Origin: Anthoceros angustus
Taxonomy: Eukaryota > Streptophyta > Anthocerotopsida > Anthocerotales > Anthocerotaceae
Reading direction: 5' to 3'
Length of the DNA: 64,000 nucleotides
Assembly: GCA_010909165.1 (NCBI GenBank)
Contig: MU008185.1
Coordinates: forward strand, 496,001-560,000
The notes beneath the pieces are model-generated. The model was given only the letters and a program-made list of their open reading frames with translations. It was not told the DNA's origin and ran no database searches. Made by a program: the position numbers and the translations under genes. Positions within the stretch are counted from its first letter, which is position 1. Every line of letters begins with the position of its first letter. Positions 1-16,647 of the stretch are shown here, in pieces.

Positions 1-1160
1 CCGGAGGATTAGGGCGACCTCGAGCGGACCCCTCCTCGGCATGGGAAGAGATTTTCAAGGGGACTCCAGCAGCAGGTGGATGCACGAATTGGTGAGTGCG
101 CACCTTGTTGGAAGGAAAGTGCTCGGCGGGGGATGGCGTGCTGCGGGGCCGCCAGGTGGATTTGCGAGGCGGCACATCGATGATCGGGGCCCAAGCGGTT
201 GTTAGATCAAGCGGCCTTGGCTCTCACATGGCTCGGTGTGCAAGGCGGCGGGAGGAAGTGGTGAAGGCCGGGTTTGTGAAGAGGAGGCGCAAGCAGCTGG
301 AAGACAAGCGGGACCTAGAAATAAGGGCCAAGATTCAGGAGGATTTGTGCGGGGCTCGGAGAAGTTGCGAGCCATGGAGTCGGTGAGCGCTCATGGCTCA
401 AATTAAGGATGCCAAGACAAACCGGGAGATGCGGGGAGTTGTTGCGAGCCGAGGCGAGGCGGCCTGTGGAGGCCCATAAGGCCCAGCGGAGCACGTATAA
501 GCAGGGATGAGGCACGTGGCCGAGCCGAGAAAGGACAAGGAAGGCGACAACCGAGGTGGCAGGACCTACGGGGTTCGAGCAGGGCGGCGTCGTGGAGTCC
601 ACTACGCGTGGTAGTGGGGCACTCTGCGGGCAACTCAGGCGGCCATGGGCGGCGGCGGCGGCAGGGGCAGCGGCACCCCGCGAGGACATGGACCCAGCAA
701 CCGGTGTAGCCTACGGGAGGAGGGGTAAGCACCTCGGCTGAGGAGGTCCTATTGTTGCGGCATGGATGAGGAAACTTATGTTCTGGTCTATATGTGAATG
801 GGGCAGCGTAACTTCACCCTCCATGTCGTGTGGAAATAGGAGGGATCGGGGCCTACCTCAAGTGAGGACCGAGTGCATACTTCTACCACTGCGCCCTGAG
901 TGTGAGGGTTGGCCCCTAATGCGGAGGCGACTTTGGAGGAGTTAAGTGAGGAGGAGGTCCGAGCTTGGGTGGACGAGGAAGCATCCTCGGCAATAGGCGG
1001 CAAGCGGAAGAAGCTCAGGCGGTATGCCCTCAAATTAGGGCGTCAGTGAGCGGTGAGGTGGAAGTATTGTGGGAAAACAGTCGGATCGGTGGCGTGGCGG
1101 GAGGGCTCGTGGCGGCGGGACGAAGGCCAGGCGGACAAGTCGGGGAGGCGGCGAGATAGC
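1..1160 (+). other. G-rich gene-poor region, possibly decayed element body
   Basis: The plus strand is strongly purine and G rich and holds only short open frames. One, at about 96-386, encodes a basic stretch (around KRRRKQLEDK) that could come from a decayed gag-like ORF, but I recognise no protease, reverse transcriptase, RNase H or integrase motif. No exon structure can be supported. Because the segment lies directly upstream of an LTR-like sequence, a degraded retroelement body is one reading; a truncated host gene running in from the left edge is the other. Confidence 0.25.
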
Positions 1161-2300
1161 GTGGCAAATAGGTGATAGCATCCTAGGAATGGAATTTGGT
1201 TAGGATGCCACATCGACCTAAGATCGCTCGAATTGTGGCGCGTCCCTTCACGATAGCATCTTAGGACCTAAATGAAAATCGGATATGTATAAGAGGCGAA
1301 TTATGCCCTCACGTGATAATTTGGTTGAGATCCCCACTGCGGCTGGTTGGACGTCCAATTAGCGGAGGCGGGGTGTGCGAGGCAGCTCCTAGGATGGTCG
1401 AGAGCTTGCTCATGGTGGAGGAGGAAGGGCGATGGCTTCTTGACACAAGGGAGGAACCAAGGGATTGGCGGGCGGGGTGCTGGAGCTTGCTCGTGCGCTG
1501 CTATGTCAGGGTTCTTCTTCTTCTTTTCCTGTTGGTTGTGTTTTGAAAGTGTGCGTGAGTGGATGCACGAGGCGGGCGAGAGAGAGAGGAGGCGGATCGG
1601 GTGAAGGAGATTAAGTCTTGTCTGCGATCACGAGGTGCTAAATCGTGAGTGAGGAGGAAGAGAGAATAGGTGGAGGGTTGGTCGGGATGCGTGAAATCGA
1701 ATTGGGTGGTCTTTGTTTTGAAGGAAGTGCGCATGGGAGCAGTGTTTCTGGAGGAAATAAGCGGTGTGGCGCCTTGTGTGTGTGTGTGCATGTGTGTGGA
1801 TTGAGTGTGGGGAGGCCTAGGAATTTCGATTATCGAAAGTGGGCATAGTGTGGGGTGAGTAACATCCGGACTACGGGTGGAGCCAACCCGTGCAGATCGG
1901 AAATGAGCCGAATCGATCACTAGGGTTTGGTGTGGGACCCACCTCGGTAGTCGTAACAACTACCTGGTAGTGGTGCGGACTACCGCAGGTAGCGAGCAGG
2001 GGCAGGTCGGGGGTTGGACACAGGGCGTGGAGAGGTCAGGAGGTAGTCGTAGTCGAGGAGATAAATAGAGGAGTAATAGCAGGTAAGTCCTAACTTAGGT
2101 GAAGGTCAGTAGCGATAGAAGTTAGCGTTCCTTGGCACAAACCATTCCCTTGGGAGCGAATCCCAGGACTACAACGACATTGAGGGTGAATGTGGACCTC
2201 ACCGTGTCTCAGGACACGAGTTTACACCCCTCACTTGGGTTCTATCTCCAGTCCCCGCCGCTTTTGCTCATGAGTAGAGCTCTTTGTTTTTATAAATCTC
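1161..2300 (+). mobile_element. Possible solo or 3' LTR-like sequence
   Basis: This non-coding stretch has an LTR-like order of parts: GC-rich U3-like sequence, a TATA-like ATAAATAG near 2060, then about 130 bp downstream a short perfect hairpin (CGTGTC/GACACG, about 2203-2218), then a pyrimidine-rich end. It also holds a (GT)n run at 1777-1790 and repeated inverted CTACC/GGTAG words at 1945-1995. No second LTR copy, primer-binding site or target duplication was found, so the call rests on architecture alone. Confidence 0.2.
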
Positions 2301-2325
2301 TATATATTTCTAAAACAAATATGTG

Positions 2326-2665
2326 AAGAACTTTTTTACGCATCTTGAGTTTAGATACATATTGTTTTGAAGAAAAAAACGCATATGAGTACGAAGACAT
2401 TCTTACATAGGAAGAAGAAAACAAACATACATAAGGAAGACAATTCTACTCAAGAAATGAACCCATATGAGAACAAAACATTTTTACTCAAAATGTAGAC
2501 CAATATGAGGAGAAAATTTTTACTCAAGAAATAAGCCAGCATGCGGAGGACATTTTACACATCTTTAGTAGTCTAGATACATTTTTTCTAAACAAAAAAA
2601 ATTAATATAAATACATGAAAACATTCTTACACAATAAGTAAACCAATATGATTTTTACTCAAGCG
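2326..2665. repeat. Degenerate AT-rich tandem repeat (~54 bp unit)
   Basis: The words TTTTTACTCAAGAAAT, GACATTCTTACA and ACCAATATGAG recur at roughly 50-60 bp spacing through this block, giving about six diverged units. The block is AT rich, non-coding in all frames, and differs sharply in composition from the G-rich sequence before it. It looks like an old minisatellite. Confidence 0.6.
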
Positions 2666-4693
2666 CATTATGATCTCTCTTGACATTCAAGGCCAACCAT
2701 ATGTGCCGAAGTGTAATACTTAAAGTATTTTGAAATTTAAGCCTAATGTCCAGACTGCAACCGAAGCGCATCAGCGAGTTTTACGCATTGGCAACAACAA
2801 AGCGAGAACCCAAAACTTGAATATTTGCAAAGCTAGGCTATCAAGGTTTTTGGGTAAGAGATTTAATGTTTTTTTTTTTTTTGAGTCTAAATGCGGATGA
2901 CACAAAGTACGTATTGGAGTTGGATACAAACAATGAGGAACTCAGGTTTTGGAGATGCTACATACAACGCTGTTTGTCCAACATGTAGAAGCACAACTCT
3001 AGCGGATGGTATCTTGTGAATAAGGTCTGGAATCTGGTGGATAACAGAGAAGCAACTATGTTAAGGTGTTTATGCAATTGGATAACATGCCCAATGAGCA
3101 AGTGTGTTGGGCTATAACTATACGAGGGCACGAGCGGCACGAGGATCAAAGGGGCGAGCCCATTAGGTTTGGCTGCGGGGGTTGCGGCTGCGGGGGCTGC
3201 AGCTTCCTACATCCCTTGCACAACGAGCGCAGGGAGTATCTCCCTCCTCCTCCTTCCCTTCATTATGTTCTTTCTACTTGTGTGGTTTGTAGCCGTCTAT
3301 TCTCCTTGGCTTGTCGTTGAGGGGCTCGAGGACATGGATGTCTAGGTCAGGAATGTAGGGTCACACAGAAGTGATCAATATGACGGCGACGGTGCTGCCC
3401 AAGTGGCTTGGTGGTTTCAAGCTTCCATGGTAAGTTCTTCGAAAACCATGGCGGTGGTCCCATTGCCCCCTTCTCCCTTTCTCTCCCCTCCTCCTTTCGT
3501 TTCCGTGACTTCCTCTTCTTCTCCCTTTCCCTTCCCTGGCTTCCTCTTCTCTCCCTTTCTCTCCCTCCCTTCCCCTAAAAACTTGAATTCTAACAATGTA
3601 TGCGCCAAGAATGGATGATTTATATCTACCTAGTAAGCAAAAGTTTTATGAAAATTCAGCACTCAAAATGGTGGTGAGTTAAATGACCATAGTACACATA
3701 TAGATATCTAAGCACTCAATAAAGTTAAAGAGACTATACCTACTGGGAATTCTAAAATACACATATAGCCACTAAGATCGATTAACTTTTAATCTTTCAG
3801 TCATTCGCTTTTAACTTTTGAGGATACTTAATCCTATGTGTAAAGATATGTTGAAACAACAACAAGATCCAAAAGATCAAAAAAAATTAAAGATTAAAGT
3901 CTATAAATGTACCTAATAAGAATTAATATTAATGTGGACCTAATCCTTGAACAGTTTTGCACGACTGCGCACACTAGCAACAAGCATAAACCCCGTAACC
4001 ACGTTAGCCATCACATCTTCCTACTCTGCTACAAGTTTAAGCCGATGGCTTCCGTGGCTGGTTGGTTAGAGCTGAGTTAGTGGACAAGGCGGGTGTTGGT
4101 TTGAAATGAGGCATTAAAATGAGACATTGATAGGGTCATGAAGAAAATTGAGGTCTATAAGTACTGTTGGAAATAGGAGTTTAATACGTAGGTAATCTTA
4201 GAACAGCTTAAGGTTTAGGTCGTTTCCCTCGCTCCTCCATTTTACCATCTACGGTAGATGAAACCAGGATCTAACCCGGCCTCGCTCGCTCGGCTCTCAG
4301 GACCCTCGACAGTCTTGGCACTAATATTATCTTATTTCTAATATATCGCCTATAAAAATTTGCCTAAGAATAATAAGACAGATCGGTACATGGAGGAATG
4401 AGGTGAATACTTTGAGTTTATATATATATGGAATTCCATTTTATTTTAAATCTTATTATTAAGAGTATGGCAATGCACTATTTCTTAAGTATGTAGGTAG
4501 TAAGAAAAGGCGTTTAATAAATGAATGAGGTCAATACTTTGAGTTTATATAGATAAAGGAATTCTACCTTATTTTAGATCTTACTCTAGAATGCCTTCTA
4601 ACAGTGTGTCTAGGGCCGTCCTAGCGGGCCTCATTCATTTTGTTCGCTGCGCATGAAGCAGGCACACCGTAGGATCAGGCAGGAGGAGACGCG
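2666..4693. other. AT-rich intergenic region and XRN 5' flank
   Basis: No gene is supported here. The stretch holds a T-run near 2868-2882, short spurious ORFs, a CT-rich block at 3450-3580 with a TC-rich plus strand, and an imperfect direct repeat just upstream of XRN. The promoter and 5' UTR of XRN must lie in the last few hundred bases; I see no convincing TATA box apart from TTTATATA words inside the direct repeat. Confidence 0.5.
4396..4592. repeat. Imperfect direct repeat, two ~70 bp copies 127 bp apart
   Basis: Copy one begins at 4396 and copy two at 4523. Both start GAATGAGGT.AATACTTTGA and continue GTTTATATA..., GGAATTC.A..TTATTTTA.ATCTTA. The second copy ends about 100 bp before the XRN start codon, so part of the XRN promoter or leader derives from it. 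Confidence 0.75.
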
Positions 4694-11170
<6,477 letters not shown>

Positions 11171-12171
11171 ACCCATTTTAACTCTTGATTACAAGTTAGC
11201 TCTGACAGCATTCGAGTTTTTGGGAATGTTGTCAGCTAGTAGTGCATTGACTCCTCCAGCCAGAATCCAAATCCACCCATCGCCCACCTCCATTAGCTCT
11301 GACATGAAGACTGAGCTGTGGTGTGCATCTGTAAATGTACCATGAAGTAGTGTACTCACATGTAGTGGGCAATTGCTGGAGGTAGCGAGGAGTCTGAAGG
11401 GCTTGAGCAGGTAAGGTAGTTCACTCCTCCTCCTATTGCCTTGTGTGGATGCGATGTAGCTGTGAGCGCCTTGCACCTGTTGTGCATGTTGCCTAGACCA
11501 TCAGGGCCAGTGCTGTGAGCACTTATGAGGATTATATGTGCGCTGGTTCTTACAGGGATGAACGGTGGCCTACGCGATACCAGCAGTTCTTCCTGCTCCT
11601 CAGCTGAATCCAAAATTCAGGACTCATATAGTTCTGTTTCACTTTTGGCATTCCGGTGTTATGCCATAGAATGTTGTATCCTGCTCTGGAGGACCGTGCC
11701 AGGTTGCAAGCAGTTTCAAGGCATTCCTTTGGAGTCGCTTGCGGTCTTGGATGGATGACGGTTGCATGTCTGTTGGGTGTCTTATAGTTGGAATCGGTAG
11801 TAAGGACCTTTTCTCCCGACAGTCTCGCGCTGTATCTTCGGTGTCAGGACTCTTCACCTGTATTTTGCAAATGAGCGAATCAGTGTGCTCTTTTAATGAA
11901 AATGATACCGGAGTCCTCCAGACTCAAATAATTTTCCTTAGCTCGTAGCACAACCAAGAATGGGCAGCTCAACATTAGAGCTCAACTAGGTGCACAAAAT
12001 TGACAAAGAGCAGAGACCGGGCTGCGTGAAAGCATGTCGCAGCTGCAAATAAGAGGGTGGGAGACAAAGGGACGCTGCCCTTTACGCCAGCCCACCTTGC
12101 AATGGGGACACGTTTCTGGCTCACATTCACATCGCACTTGCATGTCGAGCCTCGGAGAGCTGCAGCAACTC
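11171..12171. other. Convergent 3' flank between XRN and the acetyltransferase
   Basis: No gene is seen. XRN reads in from the left and the acetyltransferase from the right, so this kilobase should hold both 3' UTRs. The T-rich and TTTTAATGAAAATG sequence near 11890-11900 is a plausible plant near-upstream poly(A) element for XRN. Short ORFs on both strands have no recognisable domain. Confidence 0.6.
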
Positions 12172-12813
12172 TCAGCCGGAGTATGCTTTCAGCTTATCTC
12201 CAGTGAGACGGCAAATGCGCCACTCGGGCAAAACATCGGCTCCCATTCCTTCGTAGAACTTGATAGCATTCACGTTCCAATCCAGCACGCACCACTCCAC
12301 CCTCGCAGCCCCGTGCTTCAAGCCTTCGGTTGCCACCGTGCGCAGGAGAATGGTACCGAAGCCCTTCTTCCGATAGGGCTTCCGCACATAGATGTCCTCG
12401 ATGTAGAACCCAATCTTAGCCAGGAAGCTGGAGAAGTTAGGAAAGAAGAGCACGTAGCCTACTACAACGCGGTCCGGGTGGACTGCTGACCGGAATTCCT
12501 CCTCCTCCGCATCCACTACTGGCGCATCCAACTCAACCTCGTGCGACGCCGCCTGGAAGCCCTCCGACACGGCTGTATCGGTGGCAGCCAAGGACGGCGT
12601 GCCACTGCTCACCTCCAGCAGTAGCGCAGTTGGACCCTGGTAGGGCGGCAGCTTGAACAGCGCCTCCTCCAACCCCTCTTCTGTGAAGGTGCATATGTCG
12701 GTGAGATCTTCGAACACCGCTAGCTGCCGAATGAGCCTGGCTAGGACATTCACGTCTTGCCGTGTGACCTGACGGACGTGGGCGTGCGCCACTGCACCCT
12801 CCTGCTTCACCAT
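12172..12813 (-). CDS. GNAT N-acetyltransferase, plant NATA/SSAT-like
   Basis: Transfers acetyl from acetyl-CoA to a small amine. The closest family I recognise is the plant SSAT/thialysine-like group, including Arabidopsis NATA1/NATA2, which acetylate ornithine or diaminopropane; the substrate here is inferred. The 213-residue intronless frame has the GNAT core: LARLIRQLAVFE helix, FYIEDIYVRKPYRKKGFGT with the acetyl-CoA loop RKKGFG (about 148-153), RVEWCVLDWNVNAIKFYEGM and a C-terminal EWRICRLTGD. An acidic low-complexity insert (about residues 69-114) separates the first two strands and is longer than in homologues I know. I chose the ATG at 12813 (context ACCATGG) because the open frame further upstream begins only with GTG. 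Confidence 0.88.
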   Translation of the reverse strand: MVKQEGAVAHAHVRQVTRQDVNVLARLIRQLAVFEDLTDICTFTEEGLEEALFKLPPYQGPTALLLEVSSGTPSLAATDTAVSEGFQAASHEVELDAPVVDAEEEEFRSAVHPDRVVVGYVLFFPNFSSFLAKIGFYIEDIYVRKPYRKKGFGTILLRTVATEGLKHGAARVEWCVLDWNVNAIKFYEGMGADVLPEWRICRLTGDKLKAYSG

Positions 12814-13788
12814 GGTTTCTCTCCAAGGGGAAGCAATGCAAGTAATTCCCAGCACCTACTCTGTCCTACCTTACCTACTTGTAGTTCCAATGTGACCAAA
12901 AGGATTCGGCGATATATTATAAACTAGAGCGCAAATGTGAGAGGGCGAGGGGTTGGCGCGTGTGCTATGGTGCCTCCAGCCTGCAGGTCCCGCGGCCATG
13001 ACGAGGCCATTGCGTTTGTGCAGAATGTGAGAGGTGCAGTTTATAGGGCCTTCCAGGAGTTCTTGTTATCGGGCATCCCTGTAGACCGTCATTGCTTCAG
13101 GCCTGCTGGTTAACTACCGCTGGTGGGTGAGAAGCAGCTTTGAATGTGCTTTCTGGGGATATGACTTTGAGTGTTACCTTGTAATCCGTCATCACTACGA
13201 GTGTGACCTTGTAATCCGTGATGAGCTTTGAGTATCTGCTCATTCAATGGATTCGGGAGGCCGGCTTGTGTGCTGGTGTGAATGACACCGACTTGACAAC
13301 TAGACACAGTGGGTTCGTGTGCTAGTGTGGTAGATTTCTACTAGAAGTCATTGTCTAGGTACATAGAAGGAGACAACTGGAGATAGTTCCGGTGGGGAAG
13401 GCTGTGATACAGTCTGTTAGCTGCCTTTGATACAGTTTGTTTTGTGCCTGTATGGCTTGTTGGGTCGATCCAATCCTTTCCAATCCAGCAAAAAACCCTC
13501 ATCAGGAGAAAGGAGAAGGGTGGGAGCTGATAATGCCATGACAACCCGAGGCATTCAATACGAGGAGGACGACCTGCGTATGCGAAGGTAGAATATCCTA
13601 CACGGTAGCATACCCCACCTTCAGCTGTTGACTTGGGGCTCTCAATTTCTTCACCGATAGAATAGAGCTTTGTTCTCCCAAAAGGTTCGGCCACGCGAAT
13701 AGGAAGGTTTGGATGTACTACGCGAACAGGCCGATTTATGTCGAAGCGTAAATCGTGCCTTCAGCGAAGCCCAAAAGAGAGCCAGCGC
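12814..13788. other. Acetyltransferase promoter and PPR 3' flank
   Basis: No gene is supported. A TATA-like TTATAATATAT on the minus strand at about 12911-12922 lies near 100 bp upstream of the acetyltransferase ATG. Positions 13169-13228 are two tandem 30-bp copies sharing GAGTGT.ACCTTGTAATCCGT. The reading frame of the degenerate DYW tail of the neighbouring PPR gene ends at 13761. Confidence 0.5.
13169..13228. repeat. Tandem 30-bp duplication
   Basis: Two adjacent 30-bp units beginning GAGTGT(T/G)ACCTTGTAATC differ at a few positions. They are non-coding and lie downstream of the PPR gene, possibly in its 3' UTR. Confidence 0.75.
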
Positions 13789-16647
13789 CTAGGGTTCGGT
13801 AAGAGCATAGTCTTGCACGAACATTTTCCAGCCTTGCACAGATGTGAACGACTTGCATCCCTGAAGCTGAAAATTCGATTTAGTGCTTCCCACATTTGTT
13901 TCGTGGCAGCGAGACAAACGGCACAGACCCGCAGATTTCTCACAGAGACTATGTAATATGAAGTTTATGGCATGTGCTATAGACAGCTTCTTGCTGTGGC
14001 TGCATAGTTTTCTATCATAATACGTGTCTGCCGGTAAAGAGTCCAGCTGCTGAACACGTCCATCTTTCTTCGTTTTGGACAAAAGCTGCTTCAGCCTTGC
14101 TTGACTTCGGGGATGCTTCTTATGTCCAACCAAAAAGCTATGCACCCGTCCATCCTCATCTGCCCACCAGCTCTGACCTGGCTGTTTCCATGCCCTCATT
14201 CTCTTTCTCCTCGCTTGCATTTCCTCTGCCTGCTCCCACAGCTGGGCACTGGTGTAGATGTTTGCCATCAACACGTACGCTGCAGCATCTTTTGTCTCTA
14301 GCTTCACAGCTTCGTCGAAGGCATGACGTCCCACCTCGACGTTGTTCCACTTCCGACAAGCACCCAATAATGTGTGCCAAACTGCAGTATCGGGCAATAC
14401 AGGCATTGATCTCGCCAAAGCTAGTGCCTCATTCAGTTGTCCTGCTCGGCCCAGGAGATCTACCATGCATGTGTAGTGGTCTTCCGTCGGCGTGATGCCG
14501 TACTGTTGCCTCATAGCCTCAAACTCCTCCCACCCCTTCTTCACTAGACCAGCATGACTGCAGACGGTCAGTATACTAAGGAATGTGATGCCATCTGGCT
14601 GTATGCAATCCTGTCTCATGCTCTGGACCAATTCGAAGACGAGATCAGACTCCCCTTGACCGGCGTAGCCTGCAATCAGTGCATTCCAGATCACACGATT
14701 TCTTCCGGGCAGCGCATCAAAAACCTGCTGTGCCTCAACCATGCTCCCGGACTTTCCATACATGTTAATCAAACTGCCAGCTACAAACACGTCAGCTTGA
14801 AGCCCTTTTTCTACAACTTGTACATGTAGCAGCCTTCCCAGATACAAAGCTGCAACATTTGCACATGCCTGTATGAGGCAGACAAACGTCATGGCATTGG
14901 GTACAGTCATGCCTTCTTGTAGCATGGCACCGTAGAGGCGGAGGGCTTCCTGTCCCATGCCCTGCTGGGAATATGCTGCTATCATCGCCGTCCATGTCAC
15001 GACATCTTTATGAACAAGACCATCAAATACATTCTGCGCGTCTTCCAAGCTGCCACACTTTGCATACATGTTCACCAAGCTGTTGGCTATAAACACGTCA
15101 GCTTGCTGTCCTCGGTCTCTAATCTGCATATGAAGCTGCTTCCCCTTCTCCAGAGCTGGGTTGCCCGCAGTTGCACATGCCTGCAGGAGGCAGACAAATG
15201 TCACGCAATCAGGTTCAGCGATGCCCTCTTTTTGCATAGCACTGTACAGACGAAGGGCTTCCTGCCCCATCCCTTGCTGGGAATACCCTGCTATCATGGC
15301 ATTCCAGGTCACCACATTTTTTTGACCAAGTCCGTCAAACACTCTATGTGAGTCTTCCACGCTGCCACACTTTGCATACATGGTCACCAGACTGTTGCTT
15401 ACATACACATCATCTTCATGTCCTTGTTCTCTGATCTGCGCATGGAGCTGCTTCCCCTTCTCCAACGCTGGGGCACCCACACTTGCACATGCCTGAAGGA
15501 GACACACGAATGTCACGCAATCTGGTACAGCGATGCCTTCCTCAAGCATAGCACTGTAGAGACGAAGGGCTTCCTGCCCCATGCCCTGTTGAGAATACCC
15601 TGCGATCATGGCAGTCCAAGTCACCACATCCTTATACCCAAGGCCGTCAAACACTCTCTGAGCATCTTCCAAGCTGCCACACTTTGCATACATGTCCACC
15701 AGGCAACTATAAACGAACAAATTAGCCTCAACACCACTGGCCAACACATCATCATGCACTTGCTGCCCAGTTTTCAGGTCTGAACCCCTTGCAGAAGCCT
15801 GAAGGGCTGCCACAAACACATGCCCATCCGGCTTCACACCGGACCTACGCATCCTGTGGTACAGTTCTATGGCCTGCTTATCTTGTCCTTGCTTAACATG
15901 GGCAGAGATTATGGCAGACCACGTGAAACAATCAGGTTTGGCAACAGCCTCAAACACACCCCTGGCCTCTTGCAACCTGCCATAAGAAGCATACATTCGC
16001 AGGATGTGAAAACCCAGGAAAGTGTCTGACTGGTAACCCTTTACCACCGTGCAATCATGAACGCGGCTACCCAAAACAAGGTCCTTCTTCACAACACATT
16101 TCTTCAGGACTGTGTAGAAAAGAGACTTGGATATAAAACAGTTTGTCTGCACAAGAACCTCCAGAGCCTCAACAGCCTCAGTCAGGTGGCCCTCAAGACA
16201 TAGCTTGCTTACGGTTTCTGCACTCACGCCCCTGTCGTCGCCTGCAAGCCTGCGAGAGACAGGATCATCGGGTAACCTCCTGTCGGAGGCAACGCGACCC
16301 ATTTCCATATCCAAAGCAGCAAGCTGTGCATCCACCCAAGGGGGCTTGTAGACATCGCTCAACCAGAGTCCGTCCTGGGACTTCCTGTGCCGGAAATCAG
16401 GCGAATGGGTTGTCTTCTTGTTTCTGTTATCCCTCCAACGTGCAGGGTCCCGGAAAAATTGTCTCCACAGATTCTCCTGGCGACGCCCCTCAGTGGACGA
16501 TCCGTGTCGACCCCGATATCCTCTTGGACGGCCCGGCTGTGTTGCAAAGGGGCTGCATCTCCCGACTTGGTTGTGCTCCAAACTTCGGTTCCTTGATGCC
16601 AGGCGAGTTGAAGCTCTTCCCAGAATGCTGGTGAGCCCACCAGCCAT
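13789..16647 (-). CDS. PLS-class PPR protein with PDF motif and degenerate DYW tail
   Basis: An organelle RNA-binding protein of the PLS pentatricopeptide class, 952 aa from the ATG at 16647 and intronless as usual for the family. Order: Arg/Ser-rich, transit-peptide-like N-terminus (1-58); a WRQFFRDPARW...HSPDFRHR...PPWVDAQL block (about 60-113) matching the PDF motif of plant organellar ssDNA-binding (OSB) proteins; P/L/S repeats with signatures such as MYAKCGSLEDAQRVFDGL and VVTWTAMIAGYSQQGMGQEA; then E and E+ motifs (TAVWHTLLGACR..., GQSWWADEDGRVHSFLVGHK). The DYW domain is broken: the HSE motif reads HSKK, and after HAINF the frame shifts so that the remaining DYW residues (RNLRVCAVC) are read in another frame ending at 13761. 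RNA editing by this copy is therefore unlikely; a role in splicing or stability, or pseudogenisation, is possible. Confidence 0.88.
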   Translation of the reverse strand: MAGGLTSILGRASTRLASRNRSLEHNQVGRCSPFATQPGRPRGYRGRHGSSTEGRRQENLWRQFFRDPARWRDNRNKKTTHSPDFRHRKSQDGLWLSDVYKPPWVDAQLAALDMEMGRVASDRRLPDDPVSRRLAGDDRGVSAETVSKLCLEGHLTEAVEALEVLVQTNCFISKSLFYTVLKKCVVKKDLVLGSRVHDCTVVKGYQSDTFLGFHILRMYASYGRLQEARGVFEAVAKPDCFTWSAIISAHVKQGQDKQAIELYHRMRRSGVKPDGHVFVAALQASARGSDLKTGQQVHDDVLASGVEANLFVYSCLVDMYAKCGSLEDAQRVFDGLGYKDVVTWTAMIAGYSQQGMGQEALRLYSAMLEEGIAVPDCVTFVCLLQACASVGAPALEKGKQLHAQIREQGHEDDVYVSNSLVTMYAKCGSVEDSHRVFDGLGQKNVVTWNAMIAGYSQQGMGQEALRLYSAMQKEGIAEPDCVTFVCLLQACATAGNPALEKGKQLHMQIRDRGQQADVFIANSLVNMYAKCGSLEDAQNVFDGLVHKDVVTWTAMIAAYSQQGMGQEALRLYGAMLQEGMTVPNAMTFVCLIQACANVAALYLGRLLHVQVVEKGLQADVFVAGSLINMYGKSGSMVEAQQVFDALPGRNRVIWNALIAGYAGQGESDLVFELVQSMRQDCIQPDGITFLSILTVCSHAGLVKKGWEEFEAMRQQYGITPTEDHYTCMVDLLGRAGQLNEALALARSMPVLPDTAVWHTLLGACRKWNNVEVGRHAFDEAVKLETKDAAAYVLMANIYTSAQLWEQAEEMQARRKRMRAWKQPGQSWWADEDGRVHSFLVGHKKHPRSQARLKQLLSKTKKDGRVQQLDSLPADTYYDRKLCSHSKKLSIAHAINFILHSLCEKSAGLCRLSRCHETNVGSTKSNFQLQGCKSFTSVQGWKMFVQDYALTEP
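14943..15880 (-). repeat. Three 312-bp PPR triplet repeats inside the PPR gene
   Basis: A nearly identical block containing GGGCTTCCTG.CCCAT.CC (plus strand) begins at 14943, 15255 and 15567, exactly 312 bp apart, which is 104 codons or one P-L-S triplet. Nucleotide identity between neighbouring units is visibly high, pointing to recent tandem duplication or gene conversion. Confidence 0.85.

Noticed and set aside
4055..4112. tRNA-like or SINE-like segment (GGTTGGTTAGAGC ... GGTTTGAAATG)
   Set aside because: Weak A-box and B-box matches only; no acceptor or anticodon stem can be folded, and no 3' tail or target duplication is visible.
12814..12855. Longer acetyltransferase start 14 codons upstream
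   Set aside because: The upstream frame opens with GTG; the first ATG, in strong context, is at 12813.
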